This document shows, piece after piece, positions 8,774 to 18,019 of a stretch of 64,000 nucleotides of DNA; the stretch's first letter is position 1; every line of letters begins with the position of its first letter. This DNA is from Enhygromyxa salina (GTDB lineage Bacteria; Myxococcota_A; Polyangia; Nannocystales; Nannocystaceae): assembly GCF_000737335.2 (NCBI RefSeq), contig NZ_JMCC02000043.1, positions 57,748 through 121,747 on the forward strand. The letters run 5' to 3'. The translations under genes and the position numbers were made by a program. Under the pieces are notes generated by a model that was not told the origin of the DNA, made no database searches, and saw nothing but the letters and a program-made list of their open reading frames with translations.

Positions 8774-10196
8774 GATCCACGAGGTCGTGAATGTTGCCCC
8801 GCACCCGCCGGGGTGTCGGCAACGCTTGGTCGTGGCCAAGCAGGTCGATCGTCATGCCCGGCGAAGGTCCCATCAGCACGCCGCCGGTCGTATAGGAGAC
8901 GCGCGCGCCAGCGGCCAGGCCGACCCGAAACCGACGCAGCAACATCACCAACACCACGCGCTGAATCTGGGCGCCAAGGCTCATGCCGATGCAGGTACGC
9001 GGGCCCGCGCCGTAGGGCATGTAGTCGTAGGGCCCTGGCGAGCAGCTGAGCCAGCGGTTGGGATCAAAGCGGCGAGGCTCGGGAAACACAGACGCGTCGC
9101 GGTGGGTGACGAGCGGACTGAGGACCACGGTGGCGTTGGCGGGGAACTCGTGGGCCCCCAGCGTGAACGCGTCGGTGCTGCGCCGAAAGAACAACAGCGG
9201 CGCAGCCGGCAGCAGTCGCATGCTCTCTTTGATCACGCGGTCGAGCAGCGGCGCGGCGACCATGGCGGCGTGATCCTGGGGGTCGATCGTGATGATCTCG
9301 TCAATGAGCGCGGCTTGGATCTCGGGGTGTTGGGTCAACAAGAACAGCGTCCACGCCAGGGTGTGGGCCGCGGTGTCGTGCCCGGCGATCAACAACATCG
9401 CGACCTGGCCAAGCAGCTCGTCGTCGATCGCCTCCGAAGCCCGCTGATCGCTCGCGTAGGCGCTGATCAACGCCGAGAGCATGTCCTCGCCAGCGGGTTG
9501 CTCACGCCGCTCGCGGATCATCTGCTCGACCCGGGCCCCGAGCTGCTCCGAGGTGGTCAAGAACCGGCGAAAGGGCGTCCCCGGAAAGTCGAGGGGCAAC
9601 AGCATGTTGGCGGGCGAGAACACGCGGGTCAGGTAGTCGAGGACCAGCTCGCCCAGATCAGTTGGTGGGCCATCCGCGGGCCTGGCGTCGATGTCGAACA
9701 AGCAGCGTAGGGCGACGCTCAGGCTCAGCTCCACGCACAGCGAGTGGGCGTCGATCCGCTGGCCCGCGGTCAGCTGATCGAGCACGCCGCCGGCCGAGTC
9801 TGCCGTCATCTTCGCGTAGGTCGCCAGCCGGTGCTTGGCGAATACTGGCTGCAGCAGCCGACGCGCGTGTTGGTGCGCCGACCCGTTTTGGTTGACGAGG
9901 CTCAGCGAAAATTTGGCCGCTGCGCTGCCCTTGGGCAGCTTGATCGGGTGATCGGCGAAATTGTGAAAGCGGCGACTGTCCGACAGGATCTCGCGGTTGT
10001 GGGCCGAGCCAAACGCGACCAACCAACCCGGATCGTCCCGAGTGAGCGGCGCGACGTCTCCGTATTGCTCGTGCAGGCGGAGCATCGCGGCGACTGGGTT
10101 CGCTAGGAATCGCATCAAGTTTCCGCGTGGTCCCAGCAACGGCATGGGCCGCGGCCCAGGCATGGCGACCCGCGAGAGCTCGACATAGAAGGTCAT
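8745..10196 (-). CDS. Cytochrome P450
   Basis: Heme-thiolate monooxygenase, 483 residues. Seen: I-helix oxygen-activation motif AGHDTAAH (about residue 272), K-helix ESMR (about 321), RFDPNRW, and Cys-ligand loop YGAGPRTCIG (about 398; the usual Phe is Tyr). The N-terminus MPGPRPMPLLGPRGN is the Pro-rich hinge of membrane-associated class II-like P450s but lacks a preceding membrane helix. ATG 10196 is preceded by gaggg. It has no ferredoxin or reductase neighbour, so the redox partner must come from elsewhere. It resembles the fatty-acid/terpenoid-type CYP102/CYP110-like groups, but the substrate cannot be assigned. Confidence 0.95.
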   Translation of the reverse strand: MTFYVELSRVAMPGPRPMPLLGPRGNLMRFLANPVAAMLRLHEQYGDVAPLTRDDPGWLVAFGSAHNREILSDSRRFHNFADHPIKLPKGSAAAKFSLSLVNQNGSAHQHARRLLQPVFAKHRLATYAKMTADSAGGVLDQLTAGQRIDAHSLCVELSLSVALRCLFDIDARPADGPPTDLGELVLDYLTRVFSPANMLLPLDFPGTPFRRFLTTSEQLGARVEQMIRERREQPAGEDMLSALISAYASDQRASEAIDDELLGQVAMLLIAGHDTAAHTLAWTLFLLTQHPEIQAALIDEIITIDPQDHAAMVAAPLLDRVIKESMRLLPAAPLLFFRRSTDAFTLGAHEFPANATVVLSPLVTHRDASVFPEPRRFDPNRWLSCSPGPYDYMPYGAGPRTCIGMSLGAQIQRVVLVMLLRRFRVGLAAGARVSYTTGGVLMGPSPGMTIDLLGHDQALPTPRRVRGNIHDLVDLSLLAPPGR

Positions 10197-10355
10197 ACCC
10201 TCACGACCCTACTATTGGAGTCACGAGCCAGGTTCACGGCCCGACAGCGTGCACTTGTGCGTGGTGTAGCGGCGGTCTGCGCTGAAGCGCCCACGCACGC
10301 GGTCTCTGCGACAGAGCCACGAGCGAATTCGACTGAGCGATACTGCGCAGAGGGT

Positions 10356-12350
10356 TCAAGACAACGCCGCGAGGGCGAGCTGGACGCGGCGCTCTTGCTC
10401 GGCCGCGGGGTCGTGGATCCCCAGGCCAAGGTCGATCGCGCGGCGCAGCAAGGTTGAAGCCTCGAGCAGCCCGTGGAAGGTGGTCGTGCGTCGATCCTCG
10501 AGGCTGCGCAAGCGGTCGAGGCCGTCGAGCAGGCGCTGGCGCTCGAGCTTGCGCTTGCCCGGATCATGGGTCCGCGCGTCGATGGCCGCGAGCGCGCGAA
10601 CCATTGTCGCTTCGTCGAGCTCGGACAGCTCGCGATCGTGGCGGGCCAGCTCGCGGACCCGCGCCTCGAGCTCGGTGATCAGCGGCTCGACCGGCCCCGT
10701 GAGCAGCTCGAGCTCGCGAGCCTCGTGCAACCCAGTGAGCTCGGCGCGACGATCCACGAGGCGCTGGACCAACAGCGCGAGCTCGCCTAGCTGGGCCCGC
10801 ACGTCGGCCGGGGTTGGGCCTGCTGAGGTCCCGTCGAGCAGCGCCGCGATCCGGGCGACGAGCGGGTCCGAAGCGGGCAGCGCCGCGGGCTGGGCTCGGA
10901 GCTGGTAGAGCGGCCGCAGCCGCCGCTCCGCGATCGCCGAGCTCGCCTTGCTGCCCGCGACCACCCCGGTGATCACCCCCGCGGCGACGGTCCAGCCGAT
11001 CACCACCGCAGCCACGCCAAGGCTGGCCATCGCCGTGCCCACGGCCGTCGTGATCGCGGCCGCGCCGATCGCAATTCCGGTCCAGCGCCCGCTGCGATTG
11101 GGCGGGACCACGCGCACGTCGAGGCCGAGCTCGGTCAAGCGCGCGCACAGCTCGTGAGCGGTCTGTTCGTCGAGCTTGTCGAACAGCCGGGCCGGCAGGC
11201 GCTTGCGCCAGACCAGCTCCTGGTCCGAGTACAGCGTCACGTCGCCGATCACGAACTCGTCCGCGCGCAGCGGCCCGCGAGCGACGGCGTAGACGAACTC
11301 GCGCAGGCTCGCGAGCAGCTTGGCGTCTTCGCGCAGGGTCGTCAGCTCGACGCCCCAGGTCGGCGCGCTGTCGTCTTGGTGGACGAAGCGAACACCCAGC
11401 CGGCCGCACGAGAGGCACAGGCGCTGGCCCAGGCGCAGCGCGGCGCCGCAGTGTTGGCACACGGTCTGATCACTCTGCAGCAGCCCATCGCCCGCGCCGC
11501 CCCGCAGCACCCACGCGATCTCGGCGGCGCTGTCGGGTCGCTGCTCGGGTCGCTCGGCCAGGCACCGACGCAGCAAGAGATCCAGGACCGGCGGGGCGTC
11601 GCGGCGAAGCCCGGTGATCAGCGGCAGCTCGACGCGCTCGCGCAGCAGCGCCGGCCCCTCGCCAAACGGGAGGTCGCCGGTCGCGGCCTGCCACAGGATG
11701 ACACCCAAGGAGTAGAGATCCGCGCGCTGATCCACGACCGTGCGCATCAGCTGCTCGGGCGCGGCGTAGGCTGAGCCTGTGATCAGCAAGCTCGACGCCG
11801 TGTGGCTCGACAACAGATCCACCCGCGCGAGGCCAACGTCGGTCAGCACGACCCGCCCGTCGGGCGTCCACACGAGATCCCGAGGGTGAAGGTTGCGGAC
11901 CACGGCGCCGCCCAAGTGCACCGCGTGCAGGGCGTCGGCGAGGGCGGCCCCGCGATGCGCGAGCTCGTCGATTGGGATGGGTGCTCGCTCGAGCCAGGTC
12001 GAGACCCGCTCGCCCTCGGGCTCGAGTCGCAGGCGCCACGGCGGCGGCGCGGTGGGGTCGCGCGGATCCGGCAGCGGTCCCGTTGCCAGCACTGGGGCCA
12101 CGCTGGTCGCCGCGCACGCGACCAGGCGCTCGACATCCCGAACCCAGCGGCGGCGGACCGACTCATCACGGGCGAACGCGGCGGACAGCCGGCCAAGCAC
12201 CGCGAGCCGGCCATCGGCGAGGCGCAGCAGCCAACGCTCTTCGGAGCCGACATCCCACGGGCCCTCGACCAGCTGCCAGCCTTCGAGCGGCCGCCCCTCC
12301 GAGTCGGTCAGCGCAAACGACGGTTGCACCGGTTCACGGTACCAGGCCAC
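10356..12350 (-). CDS. Ser/Thr kinase-like protein, probable pseudokinase with zinc ribbon
   Basis: 664 residues. Residues ~20-280 have a protein-kinase fold layout, but key residues are altered: the VAIK Lys position reads LAVLGRL; the HRDLKPxN loop reads VRNLHPRDL (about 151), changing catalytic Asp to Asn and Lys to His; DFG reads DVG (about 171). The APE motif (YAAPEQL) and alpha-F region (DLYSLGVILW) are intact. A CxxC...CxxC zinc ribbon follows (CQHCG...CLSCG, about 298-318), then a long hydrophobic segment of one or two membrane helices (about 428-470) and a Glu/Arg-rich coiled coil. Probably a membrane-tethered scaffold or sensor rather than an active kinase. Start is GTG. Confidence 0.85.
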   Translation of the reverse strand: MAWYREPVQPSFALTDSEGRPLEGWQLVEGPWDVGSEERWLLRLADGRLAVLGRLSAAFARDESVRRRWVRDVERLVACAATSVAPVLATGPLPDPRDPTAPPPWRLRLEPEGERVSTWLERAPIPIDELAHRGAALADALHAVHLGGAVVRNLHPRDLVWTPDGRVVLTDVGLARVDLLSSHTASSLLITGSAYAAPEQLMRTVVDQRADLYSLGVILWQAATGDLPFGEGPALLRERVELPLITGLRRDAPPVLDLLLRRCLAERPEQRPDSAAEIAWVLRGGAGDGLLQSDQTVCQHCGAALRLGQRLCLSCGRLGVRFVHQDDSAPTWGVELTTLREDAKLLASLREFVYAVARGPLRADEFVIGDVTLYSDQELVWRKRLPARLFDKLDEQTAHELCARLTELGLDVRVVPPNRSGRWTGIAIGAAAITTAVGTAMASLGVAAVVIGWTVAAGVITGVVAGSKASSAIAERRLRPLYQLRAQPAALPASDPLVARIAALLDGTSAGPTPADVRAQLGELALLVQRLVDRRAELTGLHEARELELLTGPVEPLITELEARVRELARHDRELSELDEATMVRALAAIDARTHDPGKRKLERQRLLDGLDRLRSLEDRRTTTFHGLLEASTLLRRAIDLGLGIHDPAAEQERRVQLALAALS

Positions 12351-12406
12351 GCCCCGACACGAGTAGGTACTAGCGCTCGCGGGCGGTTTTGGCGTAGTTT
12401 GGGGGC

Positions 12407-12961
12407 GTGCAGGTCACCGGTCACGTCATCCGCTCGCGCTACACGTACGTGCGCAAGCAGGGCGAAGAGGCCTTCGCCCGGGTGATCGCCCAGCTTGGCC
12501 CCGAGGGCCGCAAGATCATGGAGGAGGGTCCGCTCGAGACCGTCTGGTATCCCTATGACGTCTATATCGAGCTCAGCACCACGATTGATCGCGTGCTCGG
12601 CAAGGGTGACCTGCAGCTGGTGTTCGAGATGGGCTCGTTCTCGTGCGAGCACAATTTAACCGGCATCTACCGGGTCTTTTTTCGCTTCGGCAACATCAAC
12701 TTTCTGGTCGATCGCGCCGCCAAGGCCTGGCACTCCCAGTACGACTTTGGCGTGATGAAGACCATCCGCGATCCCGACAACAAATACCGCGTGGCGCTCG
12801 AGCTCTCGGAGGTCCCTCGTCCAAGCCTGGTGTTGTTCCTCGCCGTCAAGGGCTGGGTGGTCAAGGCCGCCCAGCTGTGCGGCTCCGAGCTGACCAAGAT
12901 GGAAGACGAGTTCAGCGATGAGCCCGGGTCCACGATGCGGTGGGTGTTCGAGTACCTGTGA
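12407..12961 (+). CDS. TIGR02265/DUF2378-like myxobacterial protein
   Basis: 184-residue soluble protein starting at GTG. Length and sequence pattern (VIRSRYTYVRKQGEEAF, FGNINFLVDRAAKAW, KAAQLCGSELTKM) fit the myxobacteria-restricted TIGR02265/DUF2378 family, whose biochemical role is unknown; the assignment is from memory of the family and is moderate. Its promoter region (12351-12406) is shared with the divergent pseudokinase gene. Its stop overlaps the GTG start of the following small gene, implying translational coupling. Confidence 0.75.
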   Translation: MQVTGHVIRSRYTYVRKQGEEAFARVIAQLGPEGRKIMEEGPLETVWYPYDVYIELSTTIDRVLGKGDLQLVFEMGSFSCEHNLTGIYRVFFRFGNINFLVDRAAKAWHSQYDFGVMKTIRDPDNKYRVALELSEVPRPSLVLFLAVKGWVVKAAQLCGSELTKMEDEFSDEPGSTMRWVFEYL

Positions 12962-13275
12962 GCAGGCCATCCCCCAGCCGTGAGAGCTTGGTCGAAGCCG
13001 CGTGCCGGCTTGCTCGAGAGTTGCACCACATCAACCCGCCGGAGTCCGAGCTCCGCGAGCGCATCGAGTACGTGATGTGGGGTCGCAAGCGCGCGTGGGA
13101 CTGCCTCGAGGACGGGCTGATCACCGAGGTCGAGCTGCGCCAGCTGCTGATCGATCACATCGACTACGAGTGCGCCCACGCTTCGGGTCACTCGTGGCCA
13201 GAGTTCGACCCCGACGCGCGCCAGCAGTTCATCGAGCTGATCGACCAGCTGTTGTTTGGCCGCACGGCCGTCTGA
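12958..13275 (+). CDS. Small acidic protein coupled to the TIGR02265-like gene
   Basis: 105 residues from a GTG at 12958 that overlaps the upstream stop as GTGA; an upstream in-frame ATG at 12940 would also be open but lies inside the preceding gene. The sequence is helical and charged (ESELRERIEYVMWG, EVELRQLLIDHIDYECAH), with no membrane segment, signal peptide or known motif. The coupling suggests it works with the TIGR02265-like protein. Function unknown. Confidence 0.75.
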   Translation: MSRPSPSRESLVEAACRLARELHHINPPESELRERIEYVMWGRKRAWDCLEDGLITEVELRQLLIDHIDYECAHASGHSWPEFDPDARQQFIELIDQLLFGRTAV

Positions 13276-13330
13276 CAGCGCCGCACACCTCGCGCATTGG
13301 CAGGGTGGTGCGTCACGGTATAACTCGCGG

Positions 13331-15433
13331 GTGCGAGTGCCCGAATCATGCCGACCGAGTCTGGTGCTGGCCTTCGTCGTGCTGGCCGCCTGCAAGGGTG
13401 AGCCCGCGCCGCCAGTCCAGGCTCAGCCCAAGACCCAGCCCGAACCGACAGAGCAGGCCGTGACCAACACCGACGCGACTGATCCGGCGACTGATCCGGC
13501 GAACGATCCAGCCAAGAGCATGCTCGCCGCCGGTCCAGATCCGCACTCGTACAGTCGCCCCGAGAACGTCCGCGTCGCCCATGTCGGGCTCAACTGGGTC
13601 GTCGACTTCGACGCCCAGACCCTGACCGGTGACGCGGTGCTGTTGGTCGAGCGCCTGGATCCTCGCGCGCCGCTGATCCTCGACAGCCGCGATCTCGACA
13701 TCAAGGGCGTCTACGGGATGAAGGTCGACGCCACCCCGGGCCCGCTCGGGGCCCCGGAGCTCGGCCTGGACGCGATCCGCAACGACGAGGGCTGGGTCGA
13801 GGCGAGCTGGGAGGTCGGCCTGTACGATCCAAGCTTTGGCGCCCCGATAGCGATCGACATCCCCGAGGGGGCCAACGCCGTCAAGCTGCGCTACGCGACC
13901 CGCCCGGGCGCGACCGGGCTGCAGTGGCTCGAGGCCCAGCAGACCGCCGGCAAGCAAGCGTCGTACTTGTACAGCCAGTCCCAGGCGATCCACGCCCGCT
14001 CGTGGATGCCGTGCCAAGACAGCCCAGGCGTGCGCTCGACCTGGGACGCCGTCGTCGTCGTCCCGCGCCGCTACACCGCGGTCATGGCAGCCGAGCAACT
14101 TGGGGAGCTGGAGGGCGAGCTGGAGGGCGAGCTGGAGGCCGAGGCCGGCGACGGCACAACCCGAGCGTTTCGCTTCGTGATGCCGCAGAAGGTGCCGGCG
14201 TACTTGGTCGCGCTCGCGGTCGGCGATCTCGAGCGTCGCGAAGTCGGTCCGCGCACGGCCGTGTGGGCCGACCCAACCGTGGTCGCCGCCGCCGCCAACG
14301 AGTTCGCCGACATGGAGGCGATGCTGACCGAGGCCGAGCAGCTCTACGGTGACTACGCCTGGGGTCGCTACGACGTGCTGGTGCTGCCGCCGGCGTTTCC
14401 GTTTGGCGGGATGGAGAACCCGCGCCTGACCTTCTTGACCCCAACCCTGCTCGCGGGGGATCGCTCGCTGGTCTCGGTCATCGCCCACGAGCTCGCGCAC
14501 TCGTGGTCCGGCAACCTGGTCACCAACAAGACCTGGGGTGATCTGTGGCTCAACGAGGGCTTCACCGTGTACTTCGAGCGGCGGATCATCGAGCAGATCT
14601 ACGGCCCGGAGCGGGCCGCGATCGAGGCGGTGATCGGCAAGCGCGAGCTGGTTGAAGAGCTGTCGGACCCCGACCAGATGGGCGACAAGCCAGAGTTTCA
14701 GCGCCTCGCTCAAGATCTGCGCGGCGTCGATCCCGACCAGGCCTTCTCGGGGGTGCCCTATGAAAAGGGCGCGCTGTTGCTGGTCGCGCTCGAGCACGCC
14801 TACGGGCGCCCGGTGTTCGACGCGTTCTTGCGCAAGTGGTTCACGACCCACGCATTTGGCAGCGTCTCGACCCCCGACTTCATCGACTTCGTGGGCATCG
14901 AGCTCGTCGGCAAGCACCCGGTGCTCGACGGCCAGCGCACCCCGCAGCTCGCCGCGTGGATCGACGGCGCGGGCCTGCCCGACGGCGCCCCCGAGCCCTC
15001 GGCCGAGCCGCTCGACCTCGTGCAGGACGAGGCCAAGAAGTTCGGCGCGGGCGAGCTCGAGGCCAAGGCGATCAGCGCCAAGAACTGGACCCCGTGGCAT
15101 TGGTTGCACTTCTTGCGCTCGCTGCCGACAACGGTTGGGGCGGCGCAGATGGGCGAGCTGGACCAGGCGTTCGAGCTGACCAAGTCCAGCAACGCCGAGA
15201 TCCTTGGCGAGTGGCTGGAGATGGCCGCGCGGCACCGCTACGAGCCCGCCTACCCGCGCATGGAGTCGTTCTTGATCGAGGTTGGGCGGCGCAAATTCCT
15301 GACCCCGATCTACCGGGCGCTGACGCAGACGCCGGAAGGTTGGAAGCAGGCCAACGCGATCTATGCCAAGGCCCGACCTGGCTACCACGCGATCAGCCGC
15401 ACCACCCTCGACAGCCTGCTACGGACTCCGTAG
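13331..15433 (+). CDS. M1 family zinc metallopeptidase lipoprotein (LTA4H/aminopeptidase B-like)
   Basis: 700 residues from GTG 13331, chosen because it gives a proper signal peptide with lipobox LAAC (Cys21). Peptidase motifs: GGMENP exopeptidase loop (about 358), zinc site HELAHSW (about 385) with the distal Glu in NEGFTVYFE (about 408), and VPYEKG catalytic Tyr region. The C-terminal helical domain fits leukotriene-A4-hydrolase-type M1 enzymes. Predicted to remove N-terminal residues from peptides in the periplasm. A micro-duplication of GELE (three copies, about residue 257-268) sits in a surface region of the beta-sandwich. Confidence 0.93.
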   Translation: MRVPESCRPSLVLAFVVLAACKGEPAPPVQAQPKTQPEPTEQAVTNTDATDPATDPANDPAKSMLAAGPDPHSYSRPENVRVAHVGLNWVVDFDAQTLTGDAVLLVERLDPRAPLILDSRDLDIKGVYGMKVDATPGPLGAPELGLDAIRNDEGWVEASWEVGLYDPSFGAPIAIDIPEGANAVKLRYATRPGATGLQWLEAQQTAGKQASYLYSQSQAIHARSWMPCQDSPGVRSTWDAVVVVPRRYTAVMAAEQLGELEGELEGELEAEAGDGTTRAFRFVMPQKVPAYLVALAVGDLERREVGPRTAVWADPTVVAAAANEFADMEAMLTEAEQLYGDYAWGRYDVLVLPPAFPFGGMENPRLTFLTPTLLAGDRSLVSVIAHELAHSWSGNLVTNKTWGDLWLNEGFTVYFERRIIEQIYGPERAAIEAVIGKRELVEELSDPDQMGDKPEFQRLAQDLRGVDPDQAFSGVPYEKGALLLVALEHAYGRPVFDAFLRKWFTTHAFGSVSTPDFIDFVGIELVGKHPVLDGQRTPQLAAWIDGAGLPDGAPEPSAEPLDLVQDEAKKFGAGELEAKAISAKNWTPWHWLHFLRSLPTTVGAAQMGELDQAFELTKSSNAEILGEWLEMAARHRYEPAYPRMESFLIEVGRRKFLTPIYRALTQTPEGWKQANAIYAKARPGYHAISRTTLDSLLRTP

Positions 15434-15439
15434 GGGTGC

Positions 15440-15492
15440 GCGAAGGGGGCTCCGCCGCCGAAGCGAGGGGGCTTTTGAAAGCCCCCTTGAAG
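15440..15492 (+). repeat. 53-bp direct repeat, copy 1, with internal hairpin
   Basis: Identical in sequence to 15581-15633, 141 bases downstream. Its right half contains gggggcttt and aaagccccc, a 9-bp stem. It begins seven bases past the M1 peptidase stop, so the hairpin may serve as its terminator. Confidence 0.85.
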
Positions 15493-15580
15493 GGGGGCAC
15501 TAGACCCAAATCAAGCGCTGAATTGAAAAAGGTGAATGATTTGGGGCTAGTACGAGCCGACAGGCGAGCGTTTGGGGTGA

Positions 15581-15633
15581 GCGAAGGGGGCTCCGCCGCC
15601 GAAGCGAGGGGGCTTTTGAAAGCCCCCTTGAAG
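15581..15633 (+). repeat. 53-bp direct repeat, copy 2
   Basis: Second copy of the repeat at 15440-15492 in the same orientation, with the same internal gggggcttt/aaagccccc hairpin. The 88 bases between the copies are AT-richer than the surroundings and show no gene. Confidence 0.85.
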
Positions 15634-15643
15634 ACATAGTAGG

Positions 15644-15674
15644 CCCGAGTCAAGCGCGCAGCGCTTGATTCGGG
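15644..15674 (-). terminator. Hairpin after FHA-domain gene
   Basis: Arms 15644-15657 and 15661-15674 pair over 14 positions with one G:T, with a 3-base loop. It lies immediately after the minus-strand stop of the FHA gene (15676). Likely terminator or 3' stabiliser. Confidence 0.6.
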
Positions 15675-15675
15675 A

Positions 15676-16839
15676 CTAGAGCTCGATGCCCAAGGGGCCG
15701 CAGATCTTCTCGAGCGTGGCCTTGTCCTTGGAGGTCATCTTTGTGTAGGCGGCCTTGGCTTTGGAGGCGCTGCCCATCTTGCACGCGGCGACACCCATCA
15801 GGTTGAGCGCGTCGCCGCTCTGGTTTTGGTCGTACGCGTCTTTGGCCAGGCTGTAGGCCTTCTTGTTGTCGCCGGTCATCGAGGCCTTCCGCGCCGCGGT
15901 CAGGGCCTCGGCCGGCGGGAGCTTGGGCTCCGCTGGGGGCTTGGGCTTGGGCTTGGGCTTGTCGACGTTCTGCTTGGGCTTGGGCTCTGGCTCTGGCTCG
16001 GGCGCGCCCGTCTCTGCGACGAGCTCGCCTTCGTCGCCGCCGTCGTCCTCGGCGGCGCCATCGTCGGTCACGGCCGCGCCTGCGTCGTCGGCCACTTCGG
16101 GGACGATCTCGGGTCCCGAGTCTGGATCGAGCGGCTGAGCCTGGCCGTCGTCTTGTTTGACGGGGTCGCCCGCGAGCGCTTTTTTCTCGCCCTTGTCTTT
16201 GTCGCTGGGCTTGTCGCCAGCGTTGCTGGCCAAGAACAGCCCGATGCCAAGCACGGCCGCGAGCGCACCCACGATGCCGATGATCAGCCCGGCCTTGTTC
16301 TTCTTCTCTTCTTCTTCCGGGGGTTGCTGGTAGCTCTGCCCGGCGTAGCCTGCTTGGCCTGGACCCGACTGCGCGTAGCCTGCGTTTGGATCGGCGTGCC
16401 CGGCTGCGGGCGGGAACCCCCCGCGCATCGGACCCAGATCCTCGACCGACATCGACGGGAGGTCGCTCGAGGAACCCATCGCCCCGATCGCGCCGTAGTT
16501 GTCGTTCGCCGCCCGCGGTCGCTCGACGTCGACGGTCTGGCGGTCGACGTTGTCGGTCAGCGTGAGGTGGTAGTCCCCGATCTGGATCAGGTCGCTCTCA
16601 CGCAGCTGCGTGGGCTGGTTGATCGGGACGCCGTTGACCTTGACCCCGTTGTACGAGCCAAGATCGTGGATCAGCCAGCCCTCGTCCTGGAAGTTCAGCT
16701 TCGCGTGGCTGCGCGATACATTCTGCTCGGTGAGCTGAATTGTATTGTGCGGCCTACGTCCGATTGTCACTTCCTCGGTGCCGAGGTTGACGACGGTCGT
16801 AGCGCCTTCCAGATCTTCGATGATGAGCCTCACGGCCAC
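15676..16839 (-). CDS. FHA-domain membrane protein with acidic/Pro-Lys linker
   Basis: 387 residues. An N-terminal FHA phosphothreonine-binding domain (residues ~1-95) shows GRRPHNTIQL, VSRSHAKL and SYNGVKVNG. A Gly/Pro/Gln-rich stretch follows, then one membrane helix (LIIGIVGALAAVLGIGLFLA, about 185-205), an Asp/Glu-rich segment, a PKPKP spacer and a small helical C-terminal domain likely outside the membrane (ALTAARKASMTGDNKKAYSL, TPR-like). The family couples Ser/Thr phosphorylation to envelope events. Two in-frame GTGs occur, at 16839 and 16833; aggag is better spaced for 16833, so the true start may be two codons in. Confidence 0.88.
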   Translation of the reverse strand: MAVRLIIEDLEGATTVVNLGTEEVTIGRRPHNTIQLTEQNVSRSHAKLNFQDEGWLIHDLGSYNGVKVNGVPINQPTQLRESDLIQIGDYHLTLTDNVDRQTVDVERPRAANDNYGAIGAMGSSSDLPSMSVEDLGPMRGGFPPAAGHADPNAGYAQSGPGQAGYAGQSYQQPPEEEEKKNKAGLIIGIVGALAAVLGIGLFLASNAGDKPSDKDKGEKKALAGDPVKQDDGQAQPLDPDSGPEIVPEVADDAGAAVTDDGAAEDDGGDEGELVAETGAPEPEPEPKPKQNVDKPKPKPKPPAEPKLPPAEALTAARKASMTGDNKKAYSLAKDAYDQNQSGDALNLMGVAACKMGSASKAKAAYTKMTSKDKATLEKICGPLGIEL

Positions 16840-17107
16840 CGCTCCTGTAGGCTATTGATCACAGCCTAAAACTGTCAAGTTGCAGGGGTGGGCGGAAGTA
16901 GGTGATCCCTGTAGGTACCCGCGATCGTGTCGCAGGCGGGGTTCACGAGGCTCCGCAATTTCAGCGTGGATCGCCCGCTCCGGGGGACGGTCCGTAGGTT
17001 GGCTGTCCGGCGACGCTGCCGCTGACCAGCGCGAAACGGGGCGCACTGTACATCGGAACCCCTGGTTTTCCCGCTTGTTGGCCATGGAGGTCGAGGTGAG
17101 CGTCGGG

Positions 17108-18019
17108 TCAGCGCGACTTGCCCGCGATCACCCGAGACAGCGGGTAGATCGCAACGCCCTGCTCACGCAGTCGGGGCAGCTCTTCGCCCAGCACTTCTAC
17201 CATTTCGATCGACGGATGGGCGATGGCCACGGTCGGCTCGTCGCGTGCGTATGCGGCGGCCTCGTACAGGGCCGCTCGGATCGCGGCGTGACCAGGCGTG
17301 TGGTCCAGGAACACCTTCCGGGAGATCGTGGGGACCCCGGCGGCCGCAGCCTGCTCGGCGGCCACGGTCTTGGGGGTCGTGCGCGAGTCGAACAAGTACA
17401 GCTGACGCTCGCGGAGCACGGGCATCAGGGCAGCCATCGCCTTGGCGTCTGCGCTCAGGCGCGAGCCCATATGGTTGTTGACGCCGACCGCAGTGGGCAC
17501 CCGCTCGAGCCCCGCCCGCAGCTTGGCCTGCAGCTGCTCGGGGCTGTCGCTGGCGAGCAGGAAATTTTCACCGGAGTCGACGCCGCCCATCGCCTTGGGG
17601 TCGAGGGGCTCCATCGGCACGTGCAGCAAGATCTCGCGGGGGCGCCGGTGGTCCGCGCGCAGGCGCTGCTGGACACCGTCGGCGAAGATCGAGTCGGGCA
17701 GCACGCTGAAGCTCAGCTCGAAGCGCAGCGCCAGCAGCTTCTCGAACAGATCCAGCTCGCGGCCGACGTCATCGATGACGATCGCCAAGTGACCGTCGGC
17801 CTCGGACCAGTCCAGGGTGAGATCGCCTTCGTCGGCGCTCCACTGCTCGGCGTCGCGCACGGCCCAGGCGGCCATCCGGTCGCGGATCGCCTGGTCGCGG
17901 GGGTCGACTGCTCGCGGCTCGGGGGGCGACGCGACCAGCAAGAACAGCGCGCCGCCCAGCACCGCCCAGATCAGCAGCATGATGGCGGCGAGTGGGAGCT
18001 TCCGCTTGGAGGAACTCAC
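17108..18019 (-). CDS. Divergent polysaccharide deacetylase (YibQ/DUF610 family)
   Basis: 303 residues: an N-terminal signal anchor (LPLAAIMLLIWAVLGGALFL) and a periplasmic NodB-like domain of the divergent polysaccharide deacetylase family. Seen: LAIVIDDVGRE (first Asp pair), ILLHVPMEP, GVNNHMGSRL, LYLFDSRTTP and VAIAHPS. YibQ-type proteins sit with cell-division amidase activators in many proteobacteria; here it is alone, with the S41 protease gene divergent 107 bases away. Likely acts on peptidoglycan or other envelope glycan; the substrate is inferred only. Confidence 0.88.
   Translation of the reverse strand: MSSSKRKLPLAAIMLLIWAVLGGALFLLVASPPEPRAVDPRDQAIRDRMAAWAVRDAEQWSADEGDLTLDWSEADGHLAIVIDDVGRELDLFEKLLALRFELSFSVLPDSIFADGVQQRLRADHRRPREILLHVPMEPLDPKAMGGVDSGENFLLASDSPEQLQAKLRAGLERVPTAVGVNNHMGSRLSADAKAMAALMPVLRERQLYLFDSRTTPKTVAAEQAAAAGVPTISRKVFLDHTPGHAAIRAALYEAAAYARDEPTVAIAHPSIEMVEVLGEELPRLREQGVAIYPLSRVIAGKSR

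Noticed and set aside
13346..15388. Long minus-strand frame opposite the M1 metallopeptidase
   Set aside because: The plus strand carries the complete peptidase motifs; the antisense frame has none.
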